Assembly: GCA_964017065.1 (NCBI GenBank)
Contig: OZ024785.1
Coordinates: 744,001 to 808,000, forward strand
Length of the DNA: 64,000 nucleotides
Direction: 5' to 3'
Source of the DNA: Haliclona indistincta
Lineage: Eukaryota > Porifera > Demospongiae > Haplosclerida > Chalinidae
This document shows positions 19,700 to 33,039 of this stretch, one piece after another; position 1 is the first letter of the stretch; each line of letters begins with the position of its first letter. A program made the position numbers and the translations under genes. Below the pieces are notes generated by a model that saw only the letters and a program-made list of their open reading frames with translations, made no database searches and had not been told where the DNA came from.

Positions 19700-21420
19700 C
19701 TGATAAAGAGATCTAGATCATGAGGAGAAGAGGGTGGACGGTAGAAAGTGGTTATGGAGAAGGAGCGATGGTGTGAGAGAGGAACAAAAACTAGAGATTA
19801 GTATGGAGTAACACGTAAGGAAGATTTAGCATAAACAAGAATACCACCTCCATGACGAGAGCGGTCAAGACGAAAAATAGAGTAGTTAGGGATATTGATT
19901 TCATCATTAGAGATTTCAGGGACTAACCAAGATTCAACTGATAACATCAGGATCATAGATATGATATAGGCTGTAGAGTTTGCTAAAGATAGGAACATAC
20001 TACGGACATTGAAATAGAGGGTGGGTGGGTGAAGCAGGGGAGGTGGGGCAAGAAGGGGAGGGGGAAGAGGGGGAGGAGGGAGGTTTGTGGGATGAGCGAG
20101 AGCTAGGAGGAAGAGGTCGGTTAAGTGTTTTGCTGTAAGTACAAGAGGAGAGGAAGAGGGGTGGGGCCCTGGGGGAGAGGGAGATTTGTGGGCAGGGGAG
20201 GATGAGGAGGCTTTGATAACAGAGGAGGGTGATAATGGACTAGATGAAGAACTAGGGAATACACAGGCAGTGGAGGAGTGTGTAGTGGGGTGGGGGAGAA
20301 TTATGGATGGAGGAAGACGAGAAGGAGTTGGTAATTAAAGAGGGCAAGAATTGGGAGAAAAGGGAGGGGCTTGGGGCAGAGAGTGATGAGGGAGGCAGAG
20401 AGAGTGGGGGGGGGGAGAGGAGAGGTGGATGAGCAAATGAGGGGCGAGGCTGACAAGAGAGAGTGGGACGGGAGAGGAAAGGAGGTTTTGGGGAAGGCAG
20501 CGCTTGGATAAAAAAGAGGGAGAGGAAAGAGAAGAATGGGTTTAGAGGAACGGCTGAGAGGGCACAGACAAAGAATGACAGGAAGAAGAAAGTGGGAGAA
20601 TATTAGAGATAGTAGAAATAGGAAGGGAAGGCTCGTGCTTAGATGGATAAGTTGGGCAGGAGGGAGGAAGAGGACAGGAAAGGGAGGTAAGCTGGGTATA
20701 ATATCTTGTATAAGCAGGGTTCACTCTATCGTGATGGCATGCAGTTGACAGAGAAATAAAACCGGTAGCATAAAAATATCATTGCAGAACAGACAGACCA
20801 GCTGACAGAATGCTAGCATGCATAAAATAGGCAGATGAGTACAGAGGTGGCATGATCACATGATACAATACAAGAACTTGTAATAAAACTAATGTCTGTC
20901 TGACAACATGTCTCTGACTGAAAGGTCACGACACTGGGAAGACAAAAGAGAGAGTTCAGATTGAATAGAGGAGATTGAAGATTCTATAGAACAAGTCTTA
21001 GATTTAACATAGGAAAGAGCAACAACTGAAGACAAAAGGGAAACTTGAAGCAACAGACTCAGAGACGCTAACACACTTACAATGGCTCCAGCAGCTGTAG
21101 GCTTCACAGCAGATCATAGGACCGGACTCTTCGGAGGAGTCACACACCCACTTCACTATGTCAGCAGAGGAGGGCCCAGGGTTGGGTTCGATGTCACCGC
21201 AAAGTAGGAGGAGATGGAAGAGAGCAAGCGGGGGCGACCTCGAAAAGCAAGAATGGCAATGACAGAGGACCAGCTGCAAGCGGTAGAGGGAGAGAGCCGC
21301 GAGAGGAGGGAGCCTAAAATGAACACAAGAAAGAGAAAGACACTCACACGGAGGAAAAAAGGTGGAAAATCTGAGAGATAATGATGAGGATGCCCAGTTG
21401 AAAAAGAAACGTACGGAGCA
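19700..21420 (-). mobile_element. Non-LTR retrotransposon, 5' half (2A-like motif, Cys-rich region, start of endonuclease)
   Basis: In minus orientation, 21,279-21,000 encodes LALFHLLLLCGDIEPNPGP. The DIEPNPGP end fits the 2A-type skipping signal (DxExNPGP), known from non-LTR elements of marine invertebrates. A Cys/His-rich stretch (WVCDSSEESGPMICC..CWSHCKC) follows. A long Ser/Pro/Leu-rich linker then coincides with a G-rich plus strand (20,030-20,530). About 19,998-19,800 reads SWLVPEISNDEINIPNYSIF then RLDRSRHGGGILVY, the apurinic-type endonuclease core of LINEs. No reverse transcriptase follows. The frame is broken in places. Confidence 0.7.
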
Positions 21421-21478
21421 AGTATTTAGTACCTCCCATATTTAGTGACGTCATCAAGTCAAACAGGAAATGTGCATT

Positions 21479-24400
21479 AAATATCAGGACATGGCTCACT
21501 GAGACAGACAGGCCTACAGTAGAGATAGTGTGATACTAGTAAATATCAGGACATGCCTCACTGAGACAGACAGGACTACAGTAGAGATAGTGTGATACTA
21601 GTAAATATCAGGACATGCCTCACTGAGACAGACAGGACTACAGTAGAGATAGTGTGATACTAGTAAATATCAGGACATGGCTCACTGAGACAGACAGGCC
21701 TACAGTAGAGATAGTGTGATACTAGTAAATATCAGGACATGCCTCACTGAGACAGACAGGCCTACAGTAGAGATAGTGTGATACTAGTAAATATCAGGAC
21801 ATGCCTCACTGAGACAGACAGACCTACAGTAGAGATAGTGTGATACTAGTAAATATCAGGACATGCCTCACTGAGACAGACAGGCCTACAGTAGAGATAG
21901 TGTGATACTAGTAAATATCAGGACATGCCTCACTGAGACAGACAGGCCTACAGTAGAGATAGTGTGAAACTAGTAAATATCAGGACATGCCTCACTGAGA
22001 CAGACAGGCCTACAGTAGAGATAGTGTGATACTAGTAAATATCAGGACATGCCTCACTGAGACAGACAGACCTACAGTAGAGATAGTGTGATACTAGTAA
22101 ATATCAGGACATGCCTCACTGAGACAGACAGGCCTACAGTAGAGATAGTGTGATACTAGTAAATATCAGGACATGCCACACTGAGACAGACAGGCCTACA
22201 GTAGAGATAGTGTGATACTAGTAAATATCAGGACATGCCACACTGAGACAGACAGGCCTACAGTAGAGATAGTGTGATACTAGTAAATATCAGGACATGC
22301 CTCACTGAGACAGACAGACCTACAGTAGAGATAGTGTGATACTAGTAAATATCAGGACATGCCTCACTGAGACAGACAGGCCTACAGTAGAGATAGTGTG
22401 ATACTAGTAAATATCAGGACATGCCTCACTGAGACAGACAGGCCTACAGTAGAGATAGTGTGAAACTAGTAAATATCAGGACATGCCTCACTGAGACAGA
22501 CAGGCCTACAGTAGAGATAGTGTGATACTAGTAAATATCAGGACATGCCTCACTGAGACAGACAGGACTACAGTAGAGATAGTGTGATACTAGTAAATAT
22601 CAGGACATGCCTCACTGAGACAGACAGACCTACAGTAGAGATAGTGTGATACTAGTAAATATCAGGACATGCCTCACTGAGACAGACAGGCCTACAGTAG
22701 AGATAGTGTGATACTAGTAAATATCAGGACATGCCTCACTGAGACAGACAGGCCTACAGTAGAGATAGTGTGATACTAGTAAATATCAGGACATGCCTCA
22801 CTGAGACAGACAGGCCTACAGTAGAGATAGTGTGATACTAGTAAATATCAGGACATGCCTCACTGAGACAGACAGACCTACAGTAGAGATAGTGTGATAC
22901 TAGTAAATATCAGGACATGCCTCACTGAGACAGACAGGCCTACAGTAGAGATAGTGTGATACTAGTAAATATCAGGACATGCCTCACTGAGACAGACAGA
23001 CCTACAGTAGAGATAGTGTGATACTAGTAAATATCAGGACATGGCTCACTGAGACAGACAGGACTACAGTAGAGATAGTGTGATACTAGTAAATATCAGG
23101 ACATGCCACACTGAGACAGACAGGCCTACAGTAGAGATAGTGTGATACTAGTAAATATCAGGACATGCCACACTGAGACAGACAGGCCTACAGTAGAGAT
23201 AGTGTGATACTAGTAAATATCAGGACATGCCTCACTGAGACAGACAGACCTACAGTAGAGATAGTGTGATACTAGTAAATATCAGGACATGCCTCACTGA
23301 GACAGACAGGCCTACAGTAGAGATAGTGTGATACTAGTAAATATCAGGACATGCCTCACTGAGACAGACAGGCCTACAGTAGAGATAGTGTGAAACTAGT
23401 AAATATCAGGACATGCCTCACTGAGACAGACAGGCCTACAGTAGAGATAGTGTGATACTAGTAAATATCAGGACATGCCTCACTGAGACAGACAGACCTA
23501 CAGTAGAGATAGTGTGATACTAGTAAATATCAGGACATGCCTCACTGAGACAGACAGGCCTACAGTAGAGATAGTGTGATACTAGTAAATATCAGGACAT
23601 GCCTCACTGAGACAGACAGACCTACAGTAGAGATAGTGTGATACTAGTAAATATCAGGACATGCCTCACTGAGACAGACAGACCTACAGTAGAGATAGTG
23701 TGATACTAGTAAATATCAGGACATGCCTCACTGAGACAGACAGGACTACAGTAGAGATAGTGTGATACTAGTAAATATCAGGACATGGCTCACTGAGACA
23801 GACAGACCTACAGTAGAGATAGTGTGATACTAGTAAATATCAGGACATGCCTCACTGAGACAGACAGACCTACAGTAGAGATAGTGTGATACTAGTAAAT
23901 ATCAGTACATGCCTCACTGAGACAGACAGGCCTACAGTAGAGATAGTGTGATACTAGTAAATATCAGGACGTGCCTCACTGAGACAGACAGGACTACAGT
24001 AGAGATAGTGTGATACTAGTAAATATCAGGACATGGCTCACTGAGACAGACAGGCCTACAGTAGAGATAGTGTGATACTAGTAAATATCAGGACATGCCT
24101 CACTGAGACAGACAGACCTACAGTAGAGATAGTGTGCTACTAGTAAATATCAGGACATGCCTCACTGAGACAGACAGACCTACAGTAGAGATAGTGTGCT
24201 ACTAGTAAATATCAGGACATGCCTCACTGAGACAGACAGACCTACAGTAGAGATAGTGTGATACTAGTAAATATCAGGACATGCCTCACTGAGACAGACA
24301 GGCCTACAGTAGAGATAGTGTGATACTAGTAAATATCAGGACATGCCTCACTGAGACAGACAGGCCTACAGTAGAGATAGTGTGATACTAGTAAATATCA

Positions 24401-27400
24401 GGACATGCCTCACTGAGACAGACAGGCCCACAGTAGAGATAGTGTGATACTAGTAAATATCAGGACATGCCTCACTGAGACAGACAGGCCTACAGTAGAG
24501 ATAGTGTGATACTAGTAAATATCAGGACATGCCTCACTGAGACAGACAGGCCTACAGTAGAGATAGTGTGATGCTAGTAAATATCAGGACATGCCTCACT
24601 GAGACAGACAGGCCTACAGTAGAGATAATTTGATACTAGTAAATATCAGGACATGCCTCACTGAGACAGACAGGCCTACAGTAGAGATAGTGTGATACTA
24701 GTAAATATCAGGACATGCCTCACTGAGACAGACAGGACTACAGTAGAGATAGTGTGATACTAGTAAATATCAGGACATGCCTCACTGAGACAGACAGACC
24801 TACAGTAGAGATAGTGTGATACTAGTAAATATCAGGACATGGCTCACTGAGACAGACAGGACTACAGTAGAGATAGTGTGATACTAGTAAATATCAGGAC
24901 ATGCCTCACTGAGACAGACAGGCCTACAGTAGAGATAGTGTGATACTAGTAAATATCAGGACATGGCTCACTGAGACAGACAGGACTACAGTAGAGATAG
25001 TGTGATACTAGTAAATATCAGGACATGCCACACTGAGACAGACAGGACTACAGTAGAGATAGTGTGATACTAGTAAATATCAGGACATGCCTCACTGAGA
25101 CAGACAGGCCTACAGTAGAGATAGTGTGATACTAGTAAATATCAGGACATGCCTCACTGAGACAGACAGGCCTACAGTAGAGATAGTGTGATACTAGTAA
25201 ATATCAGGACATGCCTCACTGAGACAGACAGACCTACAGTAGAGATAGTGTGATACTAGTAAATATCAGGACATGCCTCACTGAGACAGACAGGCCTACA
25301 GTAGAGATAATTTGATACTAGTAAATATCAGGACATGCCTCACTGAGACAGACAGGCCTACAGTAGAGATAGTGTGATACTAGTAAATATCAGGACATGC
25401 CTCACTGAGACAGACAGACCTACAGTAGAGATAGTGTGATACTAGTAAATATCAGGACATGCCTCACTGAGACAGACAGACCTACAGTAGAGATAGTGTG
25501 ATACTAGTAAATATCAGGACATGGCTCACTGAGACAGACAGGACTACAGTAGAGATAGTGTGATACTAGTAAATATCAGGACATGCCACACTGAGACAGA
25601 CAGGCCTACAGTAGAGATAGTGTGATACTAGTAAATATCAGGACATGCCACACTGAGACAGACAGGCCTACAGTAGAGATAGTGTGATACTAGTAAATAT
25701 CAGGACATGCCTCACTGAGACAGACAGACCTACAGTAGAGATAGTGTGATACTAGTAAATATCAGGACATGCCTCACTGAGACAGACAGGCCTACAGTAG
25801 AGATAGTGTGATACTAGTAAATATCAGGACATGCCTCACTGAGACAGACAGGCCTACAGTAGAGATAGTGTGAAACTAGTAAATATCAGGACATGCCTCA
25901 CTGAGACAGACAGGCCTACAGTAGAGATAGTGTGATACTAGTAAATATCAGGACATGCCTCACTGAGACAGACAGACCTACAGTAGAGATAGTGTGATAC
26001 TAGTAAATATCAGGACATGCCTCACTGAGACAGACAGGCCTACAGTAGAGATAGTGTGATACTAGTAAATATCAGGACATGCCTCACTGAGACAGACAGG
26101 CCTACAGTAGAGACAGTGTGATACTAGTAAATATCAGGACATGCCTCACTGAGACAGACAGGCCTACAGTAGAGATAGTGTGATACTAGTAAATATCAGG
26201 ACATGCCTCACTGAGACAGACAGGCCTACAGTAGAGATAGTGTGATACTAGTAAATATCAGGACATGCCTCACTGAGACAGACAGGCCTACAGTAGAGAT
26301 AGTGTGATACTAGTAAATATCAGGACATGCCTCACTGAGACAGACAGACCTACAGTAGAGATAGTGTGATACTAGTAAATATCAGGACATGCCTCACTGA
26401 GACAGACAGGCCTACAGTAGAGATAGTGTGATACTAGTAAATATCAGGACATGCCTCACTGAGACAGACAGGCCTACAGTAGAGATAGTGTGATACTAGT
26501 AAATATCAGGACATGCCTCACTGAGACAGACAGGCCTACAGTAGAGATAGTGTGATACTAGTAAATATCAGGACATGCCTCACTGAGACAGACAGACCTA
26601 CAGTAGAGATAGTGTGATACTAGTAAATATCAGGACATGCCTCACTGAGACAGACAGGCCTACAGTAGAGATAGTGTGATACTAGTAAATATCAGGACAT
26701 GCCACACTGAGACAGACAGGCCTACAGTAGAGATAGTGTGATACTAGTAAATATCAGGACATGCCTCACTGAGACAGACAGGCCTACAGTAGAGATAGTG
26801 TGATACTAGTAAATATCAGGACATGCCTCACTGAGACAGACAGACCTACAGTAGAGATAGTGTGATACTAGTAAATATCAGGACATGCCTCACTGAGACA
26901 GACAGACCTACAGTAGAGATAGTGTGATACTAGTAAATATCAGGACATGCCTCACTGAGACAGACAGGACTACAGTAGAGATAGTGTGATACTAGTAAAT
27001 ATCAGGACATGGCTCACTGAGACAGACAGACCTACAGTAGAGATAGTGTGATACTAGTAAATATCAGGACATGCCTCACTGAGACAGACAGACCTACAGT
27101 AGAGATAGTGTGATACTAGTAAATATCAGTACATGCCTCACTGAGACAGACAGGCCTACAGTAGAGATAGTGTGATACTAGTAAATATCAGGACATGCCA
27201 CACTGAGACAGACAGGCCTACAGTAGAGATAGTGTGATACTAGTAAATATCAGGACATGGCTCACTGAGACAGACAGGCCTACAGTAGAGATAGTGTGAT
27301 ACTAGTAAATATCAGGACATGCCTCACTGAGACAGACAGGCCTACAGTAGAGATTGTGTGATACTAGTAAATATCAGGACATGCCTCACTGAGACAGACA

Positions 27401-27862
27401 GGACTACAGTAGAGATAGTGTGATACTAGTAAATATCAGGACATGCCTCACTGAGACAGACAGGACTACAGTAGAGATAGTGTGATACTAGTAAATATCA
27501 GGACATGCCTCACTGAGACAGACAGGCCTACAGTAGAGATAGTGTGATACTAGTAAATATCAGGACATGCCTCACTGAGACAGACAGGACTACAGTAGAG
27601 ATAGTGTGATACTAGTAAATATCAGGACATGCCTCACTGAGACAGACAGACCTACAGTAGAGATAGTGTGATACTAGTAAATATCAGTACATGCCTCACT
27701 GAGACAGACAGGCCTACAGTAGAGATAGTGTGATACTAGTAAATATCAGGACATGCCTCACTGAGACAGACAGGCCTACAGTAGAGATAGTATGATACTA
27801 GTAAATATCAGGACATGGCTCACTGAGACAGACAGGCCTACAGTAGAGATAGTGTGATACCA
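21479..27862 (-). repeat. 62-bp satellite, about 103 copies, with splice-site-like units
   Basis: The period is exactly 62 bp (for example AAATATCAGG at 21,479 and 21,541). On the minus strand, the strand of the flanking gene, each unit contains a pyrimidine-rich CTATCTCTACTGTAG (3' splice-site like), 14 bases GCCTGTCTGTCTCA (with variants), and GTGAGC, GTGAGG or GTGTGG (5' splice-site like). 48 nt of intron-like sequence plus 14 nt of exon-like sequence make up the 62. Variant positions (GGCTC/CCTC/CCACA and GGCC/GACC/GGAC on the plus strand) form multi-unit blocks that recur. The array abuts the RhoGEF exon end near 27,870 on one side and a LINE on the other. Confidence 0.92.
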
Positions 27863-27869
27863 GTAACTC

Positions 27870-29840
27870 ACTAGCTGACCCTTCCTGGCAGTCAACATGA
27901 GCAGAGTCCTGCGCTAGGGTTTCCATTTCATGCTTCCTGCTGACAAGGTTACCTCTCACCACAGCTAGCAGCTCTTGAACAGAAGAAGTCACCTCATGGT
28001 GCTGCAAGTGAAGAGAGGAAGATAGCAAGAGCATCTGCTGTAGAGCTTCTTCGTCCTTTTGCAGCTTGTCCACTATGCATTGTAGCGTCGTCGCTCAAAC
28101 AATGAACTGCAGTGATTGAAAATAGAATAAAATTGAATAGAGACACAAGCATCTGACTAGACCTTGGCTCTGTGTGATGGTAACAGGAAGGTCACTTCAC
28201 ATGATGATGACTGTGATCGGCTGAACTCAGTTTATATTTCTGGACAGCAAGACATACGTGTGTCAGTAAACAGGTTAAGAAGCACTAGCTCACATCAATG
28301 AGTTTCTCTTGATCCACTTTTCCTGTGAGTTGAGGCACACACCACATCATCAGAGAACAACATTAGTGCTCCTTCCTTACCACACTACACAGTAATGACA
28401 CACACACACACACACATAGACCAGCCCCTCACCACAATCTCTGTGATGGTGTCATGTCGTACTAACACACTGTCAGGCACTGAAGACAGTTAACACAAAA
28501 CTAGTTAGCACCTATAAGAGCATTACATCGTGTAAATTATAATGTTTTATTGATGTCTAAACATTTAAGCTCAATACACATTTTCAAGCTAATTCAGCAA
28601 TATTGCATACCTCAGCAAGTCCATCCTATCATAATCAGCAGCTCTTGTTGTTGGTTGAACAAGCTGGACTGGCGCTCAGCTTCATTAACACATTCTGCTA
28701 GTGCTGTCAGCTCTTCCAGTGCATCTGCAAGATGGGCGTGGTCCGGATGGCCTTGGTCTGTGTGATTTAGTATAACCTTGATAAACAGCATATAACGAGG
28801 AATACGCTGAACTGGTTGAGGTCGTTGAATGACAACCTCCCTCTGCAGACTCTTGCCTGTTGCTATAGTAATCATTCTAAGATATAGTAGTTTTAAGTTG
28901 GTGTAGTGGTACTGTATTTCCCACACACTATGTACATAAGCATCTACTGTGTCAAGCTATTAATCTCCATAGCAACTCACTTATAAAGCTTTTGCAAGAG
29001 CTAGACTGGTGTCTTGGCAAGAGCTGCCTTGGCTCGTAAGAAATGTTGAATAAAGTTGCTGTAGGCATCGATGAGTGACTTCTGAGTGAACTGTGGAGAG
29101 AGAGTAAAGTGGGAAAACAAGATGCTTACAGTACTGATGGACAGATCACGTTAGTTAGTATTATCATGTTAGTATCTCAAACACATTGGATCACCTGATC
29201 AGTCATCCAGTACACAGTGACCTGATCATAAAGACAATGAATGAAAGCATCAATGTCTACAACACGGCTCACAGGATGATATTGACAGCAACATGTGACA
29301 GTCACTTTGAGTGTATTAGTCATTGGAATAGAGGATGGACGGACATCACTCAGTCATGAACAGCTACAGTAGAGTAAAGGAAAATAGTTTATAAACCCAA
29401 GATATAACTTACTGTGTGTAATATGAAGCATTGATGAGTATGGTGGATCACTTGTACTAGTCACTCAAGAGGAGAAATACTAGCTGAGTAGGACACACCC
29501 ACCTACACACCAGTTGAGTAGGACACACCCACCTACACACCAGCTGAGTAGGACACACCCACCTACACACCAGTTGAGTAGGACACACCCACCTACACAC
29601 TAGGTGGACACACCCACCTACACACATATGTATCAATAGCTATCTCAACCAACAGCAACTCACTTCTGTGTAAAGATCTGTATGATCTAGATGATAATAC
29701 GTACAGCAACCTACAGCACATCAATGACTAGTAGCCAGCTATAGTAGTGATACTGTGACTTACATGTACTTTGACAAGTCTTCTCTTTGTCGTTCAACTT
29801 CATACATTATCTGATTCTCAACAGCGGATTCACGGATCAT
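27870..29840 (-). CDS. RhoGEF (DH domain) gene, 5' and central exons
   Basis: The first coding exon is 29,764-29,840 (MIRESAVENQIMYEVERQRE). The DH domain is spread over about 29,188-29,280 (VVDIDAFIHCLYDQVTVYW), 29,005-29,092 (FTQKSLIDAYSNFIQHFLRA) and about 28,640-28,850 (PQPVQRIPRYMLFIKVILNH, then HPDHAHLADALEEL and AECVNEAER). PVQRIPRY, the spacing to HPD and the final NE are the DH signature, so it should load GTP on Rho-family GTPases. Further exons read KVDQEKLID (about 28,300), CEVTFLLPSHRAK (about 28,165-28,218) and a helical KLQKDEEALQQM segment (27,880-28,073). Stops occur just before plausible donors near 29,003 and 28,615. Either splice sites are unusual there or the copy is damaged. 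No PH domain was confirmed. Confidence 0.65.
29490..29625. repeat. 30-bp tandem repeat, about 4 copies
   Basis: TGAGTAGGACACACCCACC followed by TACACACCAGT repeats every 30 bp with few changes, in a RhoGEF intron. Confidence 0.8.
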
Positions 29841-30180
29841 CACCATGCACCGTGAGCCAAGCAACAATTGTACACGAGGCAGAGGCCCGGCAAGATCTTC
29901 AAGTGAGCTCTAATAAGAATTTGGCGCGAAACTGTAAAAAAGTGACGTGTTTGTACAGTAGTGTCTTCATTTATACATCACTTCAGTGAGAGGACAAGTG
30001 GTGAATAACTTTCTATCTTCACAGTTGTCACTGGTACTTTATACTAGAGTTTTACAGGAGTATAATAGTCCAATGAAAGAAACCACACTATCTATTAGTT
30101 GCATAATAAACACTACTGTAACAGTAACTAAAGTATACTTTTATACATGTAGTCAAGTCAAGCACTCAGTAGTCCACACA

Positions 30181-32533
30181 TCAGTTGATATTCACTTGTT
30201 GATAAGCCTCATTGTGTTTGAGTGGTATTGTCCCTCCATAAGCTACATTCTCTTTGAGTGGTATTGTCCCTCCATAAGCTACATTCTCTTGAGTAGAGAT
30301 GGAGTGTTCCTTGATGACATTAGGTGTGTCATAGATCACTGTAGCTAGCTCAGTGACTTGTTCTTTATCATGGTCAGTAGTTGCTGTAGCATGTGATGAT
30401 GGTCTCCTTCTCCTCATAACACACCACACAATGATACTAGTGATGATAGCTGTACTGATCACTGATACTATCAATACACTAACAAGGGCCGCAGATACTG
30501 TAATCACTGTAGTGAAAAAGAAAAACAGTTTACCTTAATGTCACTATTAATTGCGCAGACTTAATTTAGCGAATTTGACAATGACAGATTTAGCGTGTAC
30601 TAATTTTAGCGTTTTCACAAATTCTTGAATAACAAGAAGAAAATGGGTCCTCAGGAGGTAAAACTGTAGTTCCATCCAGAAGGCCTATAATTCCAGCTTT
30701 TTCCACCCTTTTGCTATGATGGACATTTCCCAGACATTACTCCAAGAGTTCTTGCTGATTTAGAAAGTACTAGCGAATCCGACACAGACGAAGAAGTAGA
30801 AGAAATGGACGACGATCAGTAATGATATTCATTATATTAATCATTATCAACAAATTATTGCGTGTACTATTTTTAGCGTTTATTGACGGCATCGCTAAAT
30901 TCGCTAAATTTAGTACGCGCAATTAATAGTGACATTAAGGTAATTCAAGTACATCGGAGTTTGTCTTAACTTACAACTTGCTTGATTTACTGCTGATGTA
31001 TAAAATAAAGAAAAAATAATAAAATCATGTAAAGAACTACATTATTCAGCACATAATACACAAACACACAATTACATAAATTTCCCATACCTGGAGGTGC
31101 CTCACTCAATGATGATGGAACAATGAAAAGTGATGATGAGTGAAATGATGTCCCGGAAATATCTATACAATTGCAACATTTTAAAGCATGGATGTCTAAC
31201 TGTTTTAGCTATAATGTACATAATGAGATGACACACCAGCAGTAGATGCATTGGGAACACCTCTCGATGAGCTTAAAGGAGAATTTTTTGCATAGTACGC
31301 TGATGTTACTGCAATACCAGCAACAGATGAAGTTGTTGATGATAATATTACTATAAGTAAATAAAAATGATTATGATTCGTTATGTTATGCAGTGTGCTA
31401 CCAGTAACTGTTTCTTGGGCACTTGTTCCTTGTCCAACAATATTCACAGCAGTCACATTGACTGAATAGTGACCTGGTGGTACTCCATCAAGAGATACAT
31501 TGACTACTGGACTGGTATTATTAATGATAGTTGTATTTCCTGTTGCTGTGAGATTGTGTGTTAATATATAATGAGTGACCAATGTACTCTCTATCTGAGG
31601 GACCTGTCACAAATCTAACATGAGTTGCTGTACACATTATATAGTCTTACTGTCCAGTTTATAAACAGGAAGTCCATCATTGTCACTATAGAGATGTTAA
31701 AGGGTGCTAGCTGTGGAACTGCATTACTATAATAATTATGATTTAATTGAAATGTGTTAGGTACTCACCATCCCATAAAATATCTACCACCTCACTCCAT
31801 GGACCTGTTGTTAAATTAGCATCTTCAACAGCAACAGCAAAGTGATACATCATAGCAACACTCAAGCCAGTAATTATCAGTGATGTAGTGTCTGTTCTGT
31901 ATTGAGTTACTAAACCATTGCTGCTGCTGCCATTGACAACATATGAGAACATGCAGTTATTATCAGGTGATGACCATGATAAGGAAATTGATGTAGAACT
32001 CTGAGGAACAAGAGTTAGGTTAGTTGGTCTGGAAATTGCACCTAATAATAAAGAAGAATATTAAAACTGGATGTTTTATGATGATGACTACCTGATATTA
32101 AAATGGTAGCATTAGCAATAGCATCCATAATACCCACAGCATTGCATTGAATGTTAGTATTGTTGTGTGAGAGAAGAGCATTATTCAGTGTAGCAGTAGA
32201 CACAATACTAGTAGTTGGATCAAATGTCCTTTGAAGTACTCTTATAGTAAATGATCCAAAGGGTATATCTAAGTTCTCCGATTTGCCCATGGTATTTAGC
32301 TGCATCACTACAACTCCCTGCTCACTATAATATATCCAAAACACGTTTGCAGATGGTGAAGTGCAGTTGTATACTAGATCCTGTCCTGGGCACACTGTTA
32401 CACCATGAGGACTGAGCGTTACTGGAGACAGAAATAAGTACGGTACAGTCACCACTGCGGACTCACCTGTACTGGACTCCACAATAGTTGATAACAACAG
32501 TAAGTGAAGGAATAGCATTACGTACACATGCAT
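30181..32533 (-). CDS. Receptor R1: signal peptide, Ig-like, two FN3, TM, tyrosine-repeat tail
   Basis: The start is at 32,533 with signal peptide MHVYVMLFLHLLLLSTIVES. An Ig-like domain follows (VCPGQDLVYNCTS .. NIQCNAVG, two spaced cysteines). FN3 one is at about 31,770-32,040 (SWSSPDNNCMFSYVVNGSS). FN3 two is at about 31,405-31,720 (FINWT, intron, VPQIESTLVTHYILTHNL). A Ser/Thr-rich stalk exon is at about 31,240-31,350. The TM exon starts near 30,508 (LVSVLIVSVISTAIITSIIV). The tail has VIYDTP, two ENVAYGGTIPLK units and HNEAY. NVAY and NEAY are NxxY-type motifs that could bind PTB or SH2 adaptors once phosphorylated. It is a cell-surface receptor by architecture; the ligand is unknown. 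Its TM exon differs clearly from that of R2 while the tail is almost identical. Confidence 0.8.
30531..30942. mobile_element. TIR element inside a receptor R1 intron
   Basis: Perfect 26-bp terminal inverted repeats begin TACCTTAATGTCACTATTAA. If the outer TA is the target duplication, the layout is Tc1/mariner-like. The interior encodes a short acidic segment ending DTDEEVEEMDDDQ and stop (to about 30,822), possibly a remnant of a captured or former element protein. The element is absent from the duplicate receptor R2. It ends 22 bp from the TM exon, leaving the exon's polypyrimidine tract intact. Confidence 0.75.
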
Positions 32534-33039
32534 ATTATTGGAGATTATAAGTATGTCACGATCTGGATAGAAAAACTTTAAACACATAGATAGGGATGGT
32601 TGAATGGCAATGATACAAAATTTAGTAATAAACAGTGTAGCTTGCATAATTGGGGTGAACCCCAGATTGATTGGCACAATGGCCCACGCGGCGGGGAATC
32701 TATGTATCTGTCACGGGTAGCATTCTGAATGTTCCCGAGAAATAGGAAACACCCTTTTTAGCACGTGCGCACATTATAATTGGCGGCTTGGTTTCAAACT
32801 AGATACCTGGCATTCTGTCTATGACGCAGATGACTCAGGGACGACAACAACAGAGACACCTAAAAAGCAAAAACGTTTACACGACAAGGCCACTACCAGT
32901 TAGGCGAATACTGGGTGCCGTTAGGCGAAGGTTTTTAGGGTCTTGTGTTTAGTAGTATAGCAATTATGGGCACGGTTTCCTGTTTCGTATTCCAGTCCAC
33001 CAGTCCAGTCTACTGGTCCAGTCCAGTGATTGATAACGG

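Noticed and set aside
20536..20748. Plus-strand 70-codon basic frame
   Set aside because: It lies on the G-rich antisense strand of the LINE linker, and its composition alone explains the Arg/Gly content.
21479..27862. CRISPR-like array
   Set aside because: Units are contiguous with no unique spacers and the surroundings are a eukaryotic intron-rich gene. It is a satellite.
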